Shown here: positions 26,059 through 34,754 of the stretch, in pieces
How positions within the stretch are numbered: the first letter of the stretch is position 1
How the letters are laid out: the number at the start of each line of letters is the position of its first letter
Assembly: GCF_018282115.1 (NCBI RefSeq)
Contig: NZ_CP054306.1
Location: 3,457,488-3,521,487 of the forward strand
DNA: 64,000 nt
Direction: 5' to 3'
Origin: Synechocystis sp. PCC 7338
Lineage (GTDB): Bacteria; Cyanobacteriota; Cyanobacteriia; Cyanobacteriales; Microcystaceae
The notes under the pieces: generated by a model
Databases searched by the model: none
Seen by the model: the letters and a program-made list of their open reading frames with translations, nothing else
Told to the model about the DNA's origin: nothing
Translations under genes and position numbers: made by a program

Positions 26059-27513
26059 TCATTGACCACTGGGCTGACACTTTTCCACCTCGGCGGTCCA
26101 AAGCACCATCTGCTTCATTGCTTCCCGTAGCACCGTAGCCCCCAGATCACTGTTGTTGACCATAAAACTGAATGCCACTGGGCCCCAATGGTCGTTTTCC
26201 ACATAGCCTGTGAGGGAGACTACCCCTGTGAGGGTGCCTGTTTTGCCCCACATTTTGCCCACCAGGGGAGTATCGGCGAAACTCCGCTCCAGGGTGCCCG
26301 ATCGCCCAGCAACGGCAAGGGATTGTTGATAAATTCTCCCCGTTGACCTTTGGGTTTGATTAATTAAAAGTTGTACTAGGGTTTGGGGCGTTACCAGATC
26401 CTGACGTGAAAGTCCTGAGCCATCCCGTAATCTAACCGTAGTGGGGACTAGGCCGAGCTTTTCCAAGTAAGACTGCCAATTGGTGCCATGGGAAGGCGGT
26501 TGGATGGCGTTGAGCAAAGCTTCAGCATAGAGGTTATTGCTGCCTTGGTTTACCGTCTTGATCAATTTCCTGAGAGGAGGGGAAGTCAGAGTTAGCAAAG
26601 GAACCGGGGCGATCGCCGTGGTGTTGGTGTTCAGACTGTGGGAGTTGACAGTAATACCTTGTTCCGCCAACTTTTGTTGCAAACTAGCGAGGAAATAACC
26701 TGGGGGGTCTGCCACGGCCAAGGTGATCTCACGGGGTTCCCCTGCGGGGGGCAGAGCGCCGGTAATGACCAATTGCCGTTGACCAAAAATCTGCCGTACC
26801 TGGGGAGACTGGCCTGGCTCAATTTCCGTTTGGGTTTGGTTAGTAATCTGCCATTGTTCTCCAGCAATGGTATCGGACCATTCCGTGGCCAAGGGTTTTC
26901 CTAAGTCCTGGGGCGTGAGGGTGAGGGTAACTTGGTTACCGGCCAAAATTGCGCCATTGACAGGGGGAGCATAACCGTAGTGCAAATCATCCCATTCCCA
27001 ACTGGGGCGTTGGTAATGTTGGGGGGCAATGGTGTCAACTAACTCCAATTCTTCAATTACCGTTACCCCCTTATCTTTTAAGCCCTTGGCGATCGCCGTC
27101 AGGTCTTCCAGAGCCAAGCTGGGGTCGCCGCTGGTGACAACCTGGACTTTTTTCCCCCCATCGAGTTGGTAAACCCTAGTGGTAAAGCGAAAATCTGGCC
27201 CCAGTTCCTGTAGAGCCATGGCGGTGGTAATTAATTTTTGGTTAGAGGCAGGGATAAAAAAACGATCAGCTTGATATTGGTAAACAGGCTGGGATTCCGT
27301 TAAAGGTTGGATGGCAATGCCCCATTGGGCCCGGCCCAAATCCGGTTGTTGTAAATGGGCTGCCAATTTTTGTGCCAGTTCTGCCGGACAAAGGCGATCG
27401 GTCTGGGCCCCTACCCCCGTGGTCAGACAAAGGAAAAATACCCCCGTTCCCGTCAGTTGGAGGGGCAATAAGCTCAGGCGTTTTTTCCATTCAGATAATA
27501 AAATCAGCACCAT
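26059..27513 (-). CDS. dacB: D-alanyl-D-alanine carboxypeptidase/endopeptidase (PBP4, DacB family)
   Basis: A 484-aa class C penicillin-binding protein. After an N-terminal hydrophobic signal (LTGTGVFFLCLTTGVGAQ) come the active-site SxxK in PASNQKLITT, SxN in NQGSNNLYAEAL and KTG in WGKTGTLTG, in the order and spacing of PBP4. It acts in the periplasm, trimming or cleaving peptidoglycan peptides. It follows the VWA gene on the same strand by 14 bp, suggesting an operon. Confidence 0.92.
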   Translation of the reverse strand: MVLILLSEWKKRLSLLPLQLTGTGVFFLCLTTGVGAQTDRLCPAELAQKLAAHLQQPDLGRAQWGIAIQPLTESQPVYQYQADRFFIPASNQKLITTAMALQELGPDFRFTTRVYQLDGGKKVQVVTSGDPSLALEDLTAIAKGLKDKGVTVIEELELVDTIAPQHYQRPSWEWDDLHYGYAPPVNGAILAGNQVTLTLTPQDLGKPLATEWSDTIAGEQWQITNQTQTEIEPGQSPQVRQIFGQRQLVITGALPPAGEPREITLAVADPPGYFLASLQQKLAEQGITVNSHSLNTNTTAIAPVPLLTLTSPPLRKLIKTVNQGSNNLYAEALLNAIQPPSHGTNWQSYLEKLGLVPTTVRLRDGSGLSRQDLVTPQTLVQLLINQTQRSTGRIYQQSLAVAGRSGTLERSFADTPLVGKMWGKTGTLTGVVSLTGYVENDHWGPVAFSFMVNNSDLGATVLREAMKQMVLWTAEVEKCQPSGQ

Positions 27514-27527
27514 GCCTGGGTATTCCC

Positions 27528-28148
27528 CTAGTCCATAATTGCCTTGAGCAAAACATCACTCAAACTCATGCCCTGCATATCTTCCATGGTGACAGTATCC
27601 ACAATGTCAAACTTAGCTCCTGCGGCCTGCAATTGATCGTCTAAAGCCTGGAAAAAAGCTGTGGCTTTTTTATCGTTGCCCACCTGAATGAGGGAAATGC
27701 CCAATTCTTCGTCCCGGTCAATTTTTTGGCTCGCTTCCAAAATTAAACGGATCACCGCTTTACGATCGGTGGGTTCCCCGTCGGTGATGATCAAAAAAGT
27801 TTCTCCGTTGGGCTTAGTTTGCCCCGCCTGGCGCCGCTGAAAGAAATTATCCAAACCGTCCTTGAGGGCACTGGCTAGATCGGTGCGTCCCATGGGTTCG
27901 TTGTTAGCATAAATATAAGCAACTTTCTGAGCCGTAACATTGTCATAACGACGGAAGCGGCCGGAGAATAGGTAAACCGTGATGCCGTCGGGGTCAATTT
28001 CTTCGCATTTTTGCGCCAGGGCAATGGTCGAAGCTTGGGCTATTTCCCAGCGAGTGGGGCCATTGGGATCATCAGCGGTGGCCATGCTACTGCTTTTATC
28101 GATCATTAGGGTATAGTCTCGGTTTTCGATGACAGCTTCAGCGCTCAT
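27528..28148 (-). CDS. VWA domain protein with complete MIDAS (TerY-like)
   Basis: A 206-aa cytoplasmic protein made of one von Willebrand A domain. The metal-ion-dependent adhesion site is intact: D-x-S-x-S at 17-21 (DKSSS), Thr in MGRTDLASAL and Asp in LIITDGEPTD. This compact form resembles TerY-type VWA proteins, which in other bacteria pair with a PP2C phosphatase and a kinase. Here a zinc-ribbon PP2C gene is divergent 130 bp away, supporting a link. A protein-interaction role controlled by a divalent metal is inferred. Confidence 0.85.
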   Translation of the reverse strand: MSAEAVIENRDYTLMIDKSSSMATADDPNGPTRWEIAQASTIALAQKCEEIDPDGITVYLFSGRFRRYDNVTAQKVAYIYANNEPMGRTDLASALKDGLDNFFQRRQAGQTKPNGETFLIITDGEPTDRKAVIRLILEASQKIDRDEELGISLIQVGNDKKATAFFQALDDQLQAAGAKFDIVDTVTMEDMQGMSLSDVLLKAIMD

Positions 28149-28278
28149 AATCCTCTTGGGTCAATTTTGCAAACAATGGCAGTTTTTTCTCTTTTAGCCT
28201 ATTACAACTTTTTGGAAATGTTCTTAAGATTGCATATTTCCTTAAAATTAATCAGAAATTTGTTAGAGGGGTAATGCT

Positions 28279-30336
28279 GTGCCGACCGTTCACTGCTCCA
28301 ACCGCGATTGCCAAGCCCCCAATGATCTAGGCGATCGCCTGTGCCAGACCTGCCAAACCCCTCTGCTGAAACGTTATCTGTGGGCAGTGGGGGATTGGAT
28401 CAAGGCCTATCAACCGGGGGAATTGCTACTGGAACGTTATCTGTTGGTGCGGCCCCAGGTGTTGTTGGACACTATGCCGGCCCTGGGGGTAGAGGGGCCA
28501 GAGGAAATCCCGAATTATATTTTGCCCTACCAGAAGCTCCTGCCCTTTCGTCTCAATGTGCCGGAAGTGTATGACTATTTTCCCAGTTGGGATGCCGAAA
28601 AGGATTTATCAGTCTGGTTGTTGGACTATGGCCCGGTGCCGCTAGATGAAGCAGGGGAACCTCTCCATGACCGTTTGTTGCCCTCCCTGGGGGAAATGTG
28701 GGAGCAGGCTTCACCCCTACAGCAGTTAACTTGGCTCTGGCAAATGATTCGTCTTTGGCAACCGTTACAACGGCAGGGAGTGGTATCTAGCCTGTTGGAA
28801 TTTGACTGGTTGAGGGTGCAGGGCCCCCAAATTTTTCTCCAGCAGTTGCAACTCGATGAGCACCAATTTTATGAAACGAAATATTTAGCCGGGGTGTGGG
28901 AGCCGTTATTGACCAATGCCCATCCGGCGATCGCCGATTTTTGTCAGACCCTATGGCAAAAACTAAAACAGGGCAAAATTCCCCACGCGGACTACCTACT
29001 GCGGGTGTTGGACACGGGCATCCAATCCTTGGCAGAGCAGTATGATTTTGGCTATACAGTCTTTGCTATGACCGATGGGGGCCCCAGTCGAGACCATAAC
29101 GAAGATGCCTGTTTTCCCGTCAGCGAAACCCCCATTGAAGGGCAACAGTTGGCCAACACCATGACCATCATTTGTGACGGCGTGGGAGGTCAAGAAGGGG
29201 GGGAAATTGCTTCCCAATGGGTAATTGATCATTTGCCAATCCGGATTATTTCCAAGATTCAAAAACAGATGAATGAGCCGGACCAAATCCGCAGTTTCAT
29301 CCAGCATCTCAAGGAGGATATCGAGGAAGTTAACGAGCAACTCAATCGCCGTAACGACCGGGAGGAAAGGGTCGAAAGGGAAAGGATGGGCACAACCCTG
29401 GTGATGGCCCTGGCGGATTTCCAGCAGTTTTTCCTGGCCAATGTGGGGGATTCCCGTTGCTATTGGCTGACTAAGGATAGCTGTAAGCAGGTGACGGTGG
29501 ACGATGACGTGGCCTCTAGGGAAGTGCGGCTCGGCTTGATGCTCTATCGTCATGCGGTGGAATTACCCAGATCGGGGGCTTTAACCCAGGCGGTGGGGTT
29601 GGGGCCAGCGGGGCAACTCCATCCCATTATTCAGCGCTTGATTGTGCCTACGGATTGTCTCTTTTTGCTCTGTTCCGATGGCCTCTGTGACAACAATCGG
29701 GTAGAGCAATATTGGCAAGACGATTTTCTGCCGGTGCTCCAAGGCGATCGCCCGGTGGCCGAAGCAGTGCCTCGATTGATTGAGTTGGCCAACCAAGTTA
29801 ACGGCCATGACAATGTTTCCGTTGCCCTCATGCACTGCCAAATTTCTCCCTCCGTCCCTACTCCTACCCAGGCTGAAACCGCCGCCGTCGCGGATGAAGA
29901 GGAAATGACTCTGGAGGAAGATTTTGCTGGGGACACGGAGTTTGGCCTCAAGGCGATCGCCTACCCCGACTTTAGCCAAAAGCCAGTGGCCAAGCCCAAG
30001 GAAACGGAACCGGAGCATTCTATTCCCCAACAGGACCCCAAAGAATCATTAGCTTCTCGCCCCTTTGATACCCTGCCGCCCCTACCTCCGGAAGAAATCC
30101 CCCTCAATCCGCCCCTAGACCCCCCACCAATGACGGCAACAATGGCAAAACAACCAGAGCCAGGCTTGGCAGCCAAATTCCTGGCCCTTTCCAAAACCAG
30201 CCAGTTGTTAATTGCGGGGGGCATAGTGATTATCATTGCAGCCCTGACGGTGGCGGTGCTCAACCTGGGTCAAGGTAATGGCGAACAAAACCAACCTTCC
30301 TCCAGCCTGATTGATTTGAGCGTGGGGCATGGTTGA
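28279..30336 (+). CDS. Membrane-anchored PP2C-type protein phosphatase with N-terminal zinc ribbon
   Basis: The 685-aa protein starts at GTG 28279. A four-Cys zinc ribbon occupies residues 1-30 (Cys6, 11, 22, 25). A region of about 220 residues resembles a degenerate kinase-like or helical domain (LLLERYLLVRPQVL). The PP2C domain runs from about 265 to 520 with the metal-binding acidic motifs DHNEDA, CDGVGGQEGGEIAS and GHDNVSVAL. A Pro/Glu-rich linker leads to one membrane helix near the C-terminus (LLIAGGIVIIIAALTVAVL). It should be anchored with the catalytic part in the cytoplasm and dephosphorylate Ser/Thr proteins. Its last 8 bases overlap menD. Confidence 0.87.
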   Translation: MPTVHCSNRDCQAPNDLGDRLCQTCQTPLLKRYLWAVGDWIKAYQPGELLLERYLLVRPQVLLDTMPALGVEGPEEIPNYILPYQKLLPFRLNVPEVYDYFPSWDAEKDLSVWLLDYGPVPLDEAGEPLHDRLLPSLGEMWEQASPLQQLTWLWQMIRLWQPLQRQGVVSSLLEFDWLRVQGPQIFLQQLQLDEHQFYETKYLAGVWEPLLTNAHPAIADFCQTLWQKLKQGKIPHADYLLRVLDTGIQSLAEQYDFGYTVFAMTDGGPSRDHNEDACFPVSETPIEGQQLANTMTIICDGVGGQEGGEIASQWVIDHLPIRIISKIQKQMNEPDQIRSFIQHLKEDIEEVNEQLNRRNDREERVERERMGTTLVMALADFQQFFLANVGDSRCYWLTKDSCKQVTVDDDVASREVRLGLMLYRHAVELPRSGALTQAVGLGPAGQLHPIIQRLIVPTDCLFLLCSDGLCDNNRVEQYWQDDFLPVLQGDRPVAEAVPRLIELANQVNGHDNVSVALMHCQISPSVPTPTQAETAAVADEEEMTLEEDFAGDTEFGLKAIAYPDFSQKPVAKPKETEPEHSIPQQDPKESLASRPFDTLPPLPPEEIPLNPPLDPPPMTATMAKQPEPGLAAKFLALSKTSQLLIAGGIVIIIAALTVAVLNLGQGNGEQNQPSSSLIDLSVGHG

Positions 30337-32116
30337 TTTCACTAACCCCAATAGCTTGGCCGCCTCTCTGTTGGTGGAAACCTGGTTCAGACTGGGCCTC
30401 CGGCAGGCGGTGATTTGTCCTGGGTCCCGTTCTAGTCCCTTAACGGTGGCATTGGCCCGCCATGGGAGCGTTGACTGTGTAGTTAGTTTGGATGAACGTT
30501 CTGCTAGCTTTTTTGCCCTAGGCCATGGCAAACGCACAGGACAACCAGTGGCCTTAGTGTGTACTTCCGGTACGGCGGCGGCCAACTTTTTACCCGCCAT
30601 TATTGAAGCTCATTACAGTCAAGTGCCTTTGTTGGTGCTAACTGGCGATCGCCCGCCGAGATTGCGTCACTGCCGAGCAGGGCAGACCATCGACCAGACC
30701 AAGCTCTATGGCCACTATCCCCAGTGGCAAACGGAATTAGCTTTGCCGGAGCCCAATATGGATTATTGCCATTATCTGCGGCAGACCGCCCTCCATGGTT
30801 GGCAAAAATGTTTTTGGCCTAGGTTGGGAGTGGTGCATTTTAATTGTCCCTTTGACGAACCTCTGGTGCCCCTAGAACATGACCCAGAGTCCCTACAGCA
30901 TCTAGCTGGAGAATTTAACAAGGAGCATTTTTACCGAGGGATAACAACGTTTACAGAAATAAATCAGGGAGAAGCGATTTCCTTGCCCTCCAGTTCTGTT
31001 ACTTCCGCTTTTTCCCCGCCCCAGCCGGACTTCAGCCGATTGGGGTTGATCCTGGTGGGAGTTCTGCCCGGTGGTGAAACCCCTGCTTTGCTGACAGATA
31101 TTTTGGCGATCGCCAGAGCGTTGCATTATCCCGTACTGTGCGATGCCCTTTGCTCTTTGCGTAACTATGACGATGGCCAGACCGCTTTAATTACCAATTA
31201 TGACTTTCTGATCCGTTGCCCCAGTTGGGCAAAACAGTTAGTGCCAAAGCAAATTATTCAAATTGGTGAATTGCCCACTAGTAAAGCGTTGCGAAATTGG
31301 CTCAGCACCATTGATTGTCCCCGTTATATTTTGAACTTCCATGGGGAAAATTTAGACCCCCTACAAAGACAAACGATTTACTTGTCCGCCAGCGTTGCCC
31401 AGGTAGCGGACTATGTACATAGCCAGGGTCTAATCCCCGATGTAGAACAGAAAAATTATGCCCATAATTGGCAGGAAAAACAACGCCAAAGCCAAACAAT
31501 GATCATTTCTGCTTTAGCCAATGCCCACACCCCTTTAATAGTGACTCACTTGGCCCATTGTTTGCCGCCCCAAACCAATTTGTTGGTGGCCAATAGTTTG
31601 CCTGTGCGCTGGCTGGAATTTTTCTGGCCCGCCAACGGCGATCGCCACCATATTTTTGTTAACCGGGGAGCCAATGGCATTGACGGCACCCTTTCCACTG
31701 CTATGGGGATTGCCCACCGTAGTTCAGGGGAGACCGTGTTATTGACTGGCGATCTGTCCCTATTGCACGACAGCAATGGTTTTTTAAATCAGTCCCAAAT
31801 GCAAGGTAATCTAACCATTATTCTGCTCAATAATAACGGTGGCGGTATTTTCCAAACCCTACCCATTGCCCAATGTGAAGATGTGTTTGAAACCTATTTT
31901 GCTACGCCCCAAGGAGTGGATTTCAGTCAACTTTGTCGCACCTATGGAGTGGAACACCAAATTATTACTAACCTTTGGGAATTGAAAGAACAATGGCCAA
32001 GAAACAATTCCACTTCCATCCGGGTTTTAGAAATAATTGGCGATCGCCGTCAGGAAGCCCAATGGTTAAAATCATTACAGGCACAATTTTCCTGTGCTGA
32101 TAGCTTGATCCAGTAA
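30329..32116 (+). CDS. menD: 2-succinyl-5-enolpyruvyl-6-hydroxy-3-cyclohexene-1-carboxylate synthase (MenD)
   Basis: A 595-aa thiamine-diphosphate enzyme of the phylloquinone pathway that joins 2-oxoglutarate and isochorismate. The N-terminal VICPGSRSSPLTVAL and CTSGTAAANFLPAIIEA segments and the TPP/Mg motif GDLSLLHDSNGFL...LLNNNGGGIF are clear. The length is typical. In cyanobacteria the product becomes the quinone of photosystem I. The start overlaps the end of the phosphatase gene by 8 bases. The 3' end overlaps the convergent tRNA-dihydrouridine synthase gene by 42 bases. Confidence 0.94.
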   Translation: MVDFTNPNSLAASLLVETWFRLGLRQAVICPGSRSSPLTVALARHGSVDCVVSLDERSASFFALGHGKRTGQPVALVCTSGTAAANFLPAIIEAHYSQVPLLVLTGDRPPRLRHCRAGQTIDQTKLYGHYPQWQTELALPEPNMDYCHYLRQTALHGWQKCFWPRLGVVHFNCPFDEPLVPLEHDPESLQHLAGEFNKEHFYRGITTFTEINQGEAISLPSSSVTSAFSPPQPDFSRLGLILVGVLPGGETPALLTDILAIARALHYPVLCDALCSLRNYDDGQTALITNYDFLIRCPSWAKQLVPKQIIQIGELPTSKALRNWLSTIDCPRYILNFHGENLDPLQRQTIYLSASVAQVADYVHSQGLIPDVEQKNYAHNWQEKQRQSQTMIISALANAHTPLIVTHLAHCLPPQTNLLVANSLPVRWLEFFWPANGDRHHIFVNRGANGIDGTLSTAMGIAHRSSGETVLLTGDLSLLHDSNGFLNQSQMQGNLTIILLNNNGGGIFQTLPIAQCEDVFETYFATPQGVDFSQLCRTYGVEHQIITNLWELKEQWPRNNSTSIRVLEIIGDRRQEAQWLKSLQAQFSCADSLIQ

Positions 32117-33103
32117 ATCTTTGCCCTCCTGCACAGAATTGATCTGAAAAAGCTGTTCCCGCAACTGTGCCGCCCCAGGAAAGTCTTTGCAATACCACGC
32201 CAAATGTTTACGGGCTTGGAATAAACCCCGTTGACCTTTATATTCCCAAAGCATTTGCAGATGTTCCTGGGCACAGGTTAATTTTTCCGCCACCGTGGGA
32301 GCCCTTCTTTTCTCTCCAGTTTTAAAAAAATGCTCAATTTCCCCCACTAAATAGGGATAACCCAAACTTCCCCGGGAACACATTACCCCGTCTGCCCCAG
32401 TTTGTTCTAAACAGGCGATCGCCGCTTCCACCGAAAAAATGTCCCCATTGGCAATGACCGGGATTGATAGAGCTTGTTTAACTTTGGCAATCCATTGCCA
32501 CCGGGCCTGGCCGTTATAGCCCTGGGCCCTGGTGCGGCCATGGAGGGTTAACATTTGTGCCCCCGCATCCTGCAATCTCTGGGCAAATTCGACAATATTA
32601 ATTTCCTGATCATCCCAACCGAGGCGGGTTTTGACCGTAACAGGTACATCCACCGCCGCCACCACAGTTTTGACAATGGCTTCGGCTACATCCGGTTGCC
32701 GCAGTAAGGAAGAACCGCCCCCTTTTTTAGTGATTTTATTGACCGGACAACCCATGTTAATGTCCACCGATTGGGCTCCCTGGGCCACCGCTTTTTGGGC
32801 CGCTGCCGCCATAAAGTCCGGCCGACAGTCAAACAGTTGGATACTGATGGGATTTTCCTGGGGATCAATTTCCATCACCTGGGGCAACGTGCGGAGATGG
32901 TGAATTTCCGTGGCGCTGACCATTTCCGTATAGAGCATGGCCTGGGGGGCATAGCGGCGCACTAACCGCCGAAACACCAAGTCCGTCACCCCCGATAAAG
33001 GGGATTGGAAGACCCGGCTGTGGAGGGTGAGGGTGCCAATCTGTAATGGTGTTGCCCAGGCGGTGGGGTTAGGAGGATTATTAGGCAAAGAATTAAGGGC
33101 CAA
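32075..33103 (-). CDS. dus: tRNA-dihydrouridine synthase (DusB/NifR3-like)
   Basis: A 342-aa FMN enzyme reducing uridine to dihydrouridine in tRNA D-loops. The TIM-barrel begins SPLSGVTDLVFRRLVRRY. The catalytic Cys is in NMGCPVNKITKKGGGSSLL, and the phosphate-binding end is IANGDIFSVEAA and GADGVMCSRGSLG. A helical domain closes the protein. The last 13 codons lie within the end of menD on the other strand, an antisense overlap of 42 bases. Confidence 0.92.
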   Translation of the reverse strand: MALNSLPNNPPNPTAWATPLQIGTLTLHSRVFQSPLSGVTDLVFRRLVRRYAPQAMLYTEMVSATEIHHLRTLPQVMEIDPQENPISIQLFDCRPDFMAAAAQKAVAQGAQSVDINMGCPVNKITKKGGGSSLLRQPDVAEAIVKTVVAAVDVPVTVKTRLGWDDQEINIVEFAQRLQDAGAQMLTLHGRTRAQGYNGQARWQWIAKVKQALSIPVIANGDIFSVEAAIACLEQTGADGVMCSRGSLGYPYLVGEIEHFFKTGEKRRAPTVAEKLTCAQEHLQMLWEYKGQRGLFQARKHLAWYCKDFPGAAQLREQLFQINSVQEGKDLLDQAISTGKLCL

Positions 33104-33291
33104 AATCTACAAGGAAATGAATCTATCAACAATATTTTTCCATTTTTCTCGGTCAAAAGGCGATCGCCATTCGCTAACTACAACGGAGGGAAACCATGGG
33201 GACGGGGTTGGAGGTCTAGTATGTTGGAAAGAATACCCTTAATACCTACCAAGCTGCCTTTGGTTGGTTCCCCCTAAGTGTGAGTGCCAAT

Positions 33292-34686
33292 ATGTCCAAC
33301 AAAAAAGAGATTCCCATTTTAATCGGTGCGTTGTTAGTCACCCTGGGCATTGTGGGAGCAGGAGGATGGTTTTTATTTAACAGAATGAACCCTGCTGCGG
33401 TCACTCCTGGGCCTGCCACAACGGTTCCCATGCCGAGGGAATTACAGGCCAATGCCAGCGCCGGGGAAAGGGTGCTCGTTCCCACCATGGACAATGAAAC
33501 TAAGTTATTTGCGTCCAAGGCGATCGCCGAGGGTAAAAATCAAGAAGCGTTGGCACAATTAACTCAACATTTGGAAAAGTCCCCCAACGATCCTGAAGCC
33601 TGGATCTACTTCAACAATTTGCGGGCCTTAGACCATAATCCCCTCCAGATAGCGGTGGTGGCCCCGGTGGGCAGTAGCCTCAACATTGCCCAGGAAATTT
33701 TGCGGGGGGCGGCCCAGGCCCAGGAAGAAATCAATCAAAAGGGCGGTATTGACGGTCGTTTTTTGCACATCACCATTATCAATGATGCCAATGACGGCAC
33801 TTTGTCCCAACAATTTGCCGGAGCTTTGATTAAACAAAATCAAATCCTTGGGGTGGTGGGACACAATGCCAGCAGTGCCACCCTCAGTGCGGCCCCCACC
33901 TACGAAGCGGGGGGATTGGTGCTGGTCAATGCCACCAGCGACGCCAATGGCATTACCAATGTTGGCGACCATATTTTTCGGGTTATTCCCCAGATCAACA
34001 CCTCCGCCCAAACCCTGGTGCAAAGAGTCAGCCAAGAAGTTGACCGAGTGGCGGTCTGCTACGATTCCAAAGCCCCCGACGGCGTTTCTTTTTACCAAGA
34101 ATTTACCACCGGTTTGTTGGCCAGCGGCGGTCAGTTAGCCCCCACCGTCTGTGACCTGAGTGAAGCCAATTTCAACAGCCAAGCTAAGATGGCGGAAATT
34201 GTTGCCAGTGGGGCCCAGGGATTGCTAATTTTGCCCCACATTGACCGCCTGGATCGTGCTTTCGCTCTAGGTGACGCCAACCGGGGTCGCCTGAAGCTCT
34301 ATGGCAATAGTCCCCTGTCTACGATTAAAACGTTGGAACAAGGCCGGGGCATGGTGGGTTTAATGGTGGCCATACCCTGGAGTTCCAAAAGTGAGGCCAA
34401 TCGTCCCTTTGCCGAGGCCGCCCGGAAGTTTTGGGGGGGAGATGTGTCTTGGCGCACGGCGGCTACCTACGATGCAGTTTATACGGTGGCCAACGCCCTG
34501 GCCATTGCCCCCAGCCGTCCAGGTTTACAAAAGGCTTTGAAAGAACCGGAATTTGTTTCCAGCACCATCAATGGTGAGGTTAGTTTTTTACCCAATGGCG
34601 ATCGGGCGGGACAAGCCACTCTAGTGCAAATTAAACCTTCCCCCAGCCATGTCACTGGTTACGACTTTTTCCCGGTTAATCCTTAA
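33292..34686 (+). CDS. Membrane-anchored periplasmic binding-protein (Leu/Ile/Val receptor fold) with TPR-like linker
   Basis: The 464-aa protein (start ATG 33292; GTG 33280 possible) has one N-terminal membrane helix (ILIGALLVTLGIVGAGGWFLF). A short helical repeat of TPR type follows (AIAEGKNQEALAQLTQHLEKSPNDPEAW), then a type-1 periplasmic binding domain of the LivJ class (QIAVVAPVGSSLNIAQEILRGAAQAQ; ILGVVGHNASSATLSAAPTYEAGG). No permease or ATPase gene is near, so it may serve as a receptor for another system or as a tethered sensor. The ligand is unknown. Confidence 0.82.
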   Translation: MSNKKEIPILIGALLVTLGIVGAGGWFLFNRMNPAAVTPGPATTVPMPRELQANASAGERVLVPTMDNETKLFASKAIAEGKNQEALAQLTQHLEKSPNDPEAWIYFNNLRALDHNPLQIAVVAPVGSSLNIAQEILRGAAQAQEEINQKGGIDGRFLHITIINDANDGTLSQQFAGALIKQNQILGVVGHNASSATLSAAPTYEAGGLVLVNATSDANGITNVGDHIFRVIPQINTSAQTLVQRVSQEVDRVAVCYDSKAPDGVSFYQEFTTGLLASGGQLAPTVCDLSEANFNSQAKMAEIVASGAQGLLILPHIDRLDRAFALGDANRGRLKLYGNSPLSTIKTLEQGRGMVGLMVAIPWSSKSEANRPFAEAARKFWGGDVSWRTAATYDAVYTVANALAIAPSRPGLQKALKEPEFVSSTINGEVSFLPNGDRAGQATLVQIKPSPSHVTGYDFFPVNP

Positions 34687-34754
34687 TGCAGTCTCGATGC
34701 CCCTGGGAGTTTATGGTTACTGCGTGCCAACTTTGATTAAGGGATTTCCCTACC

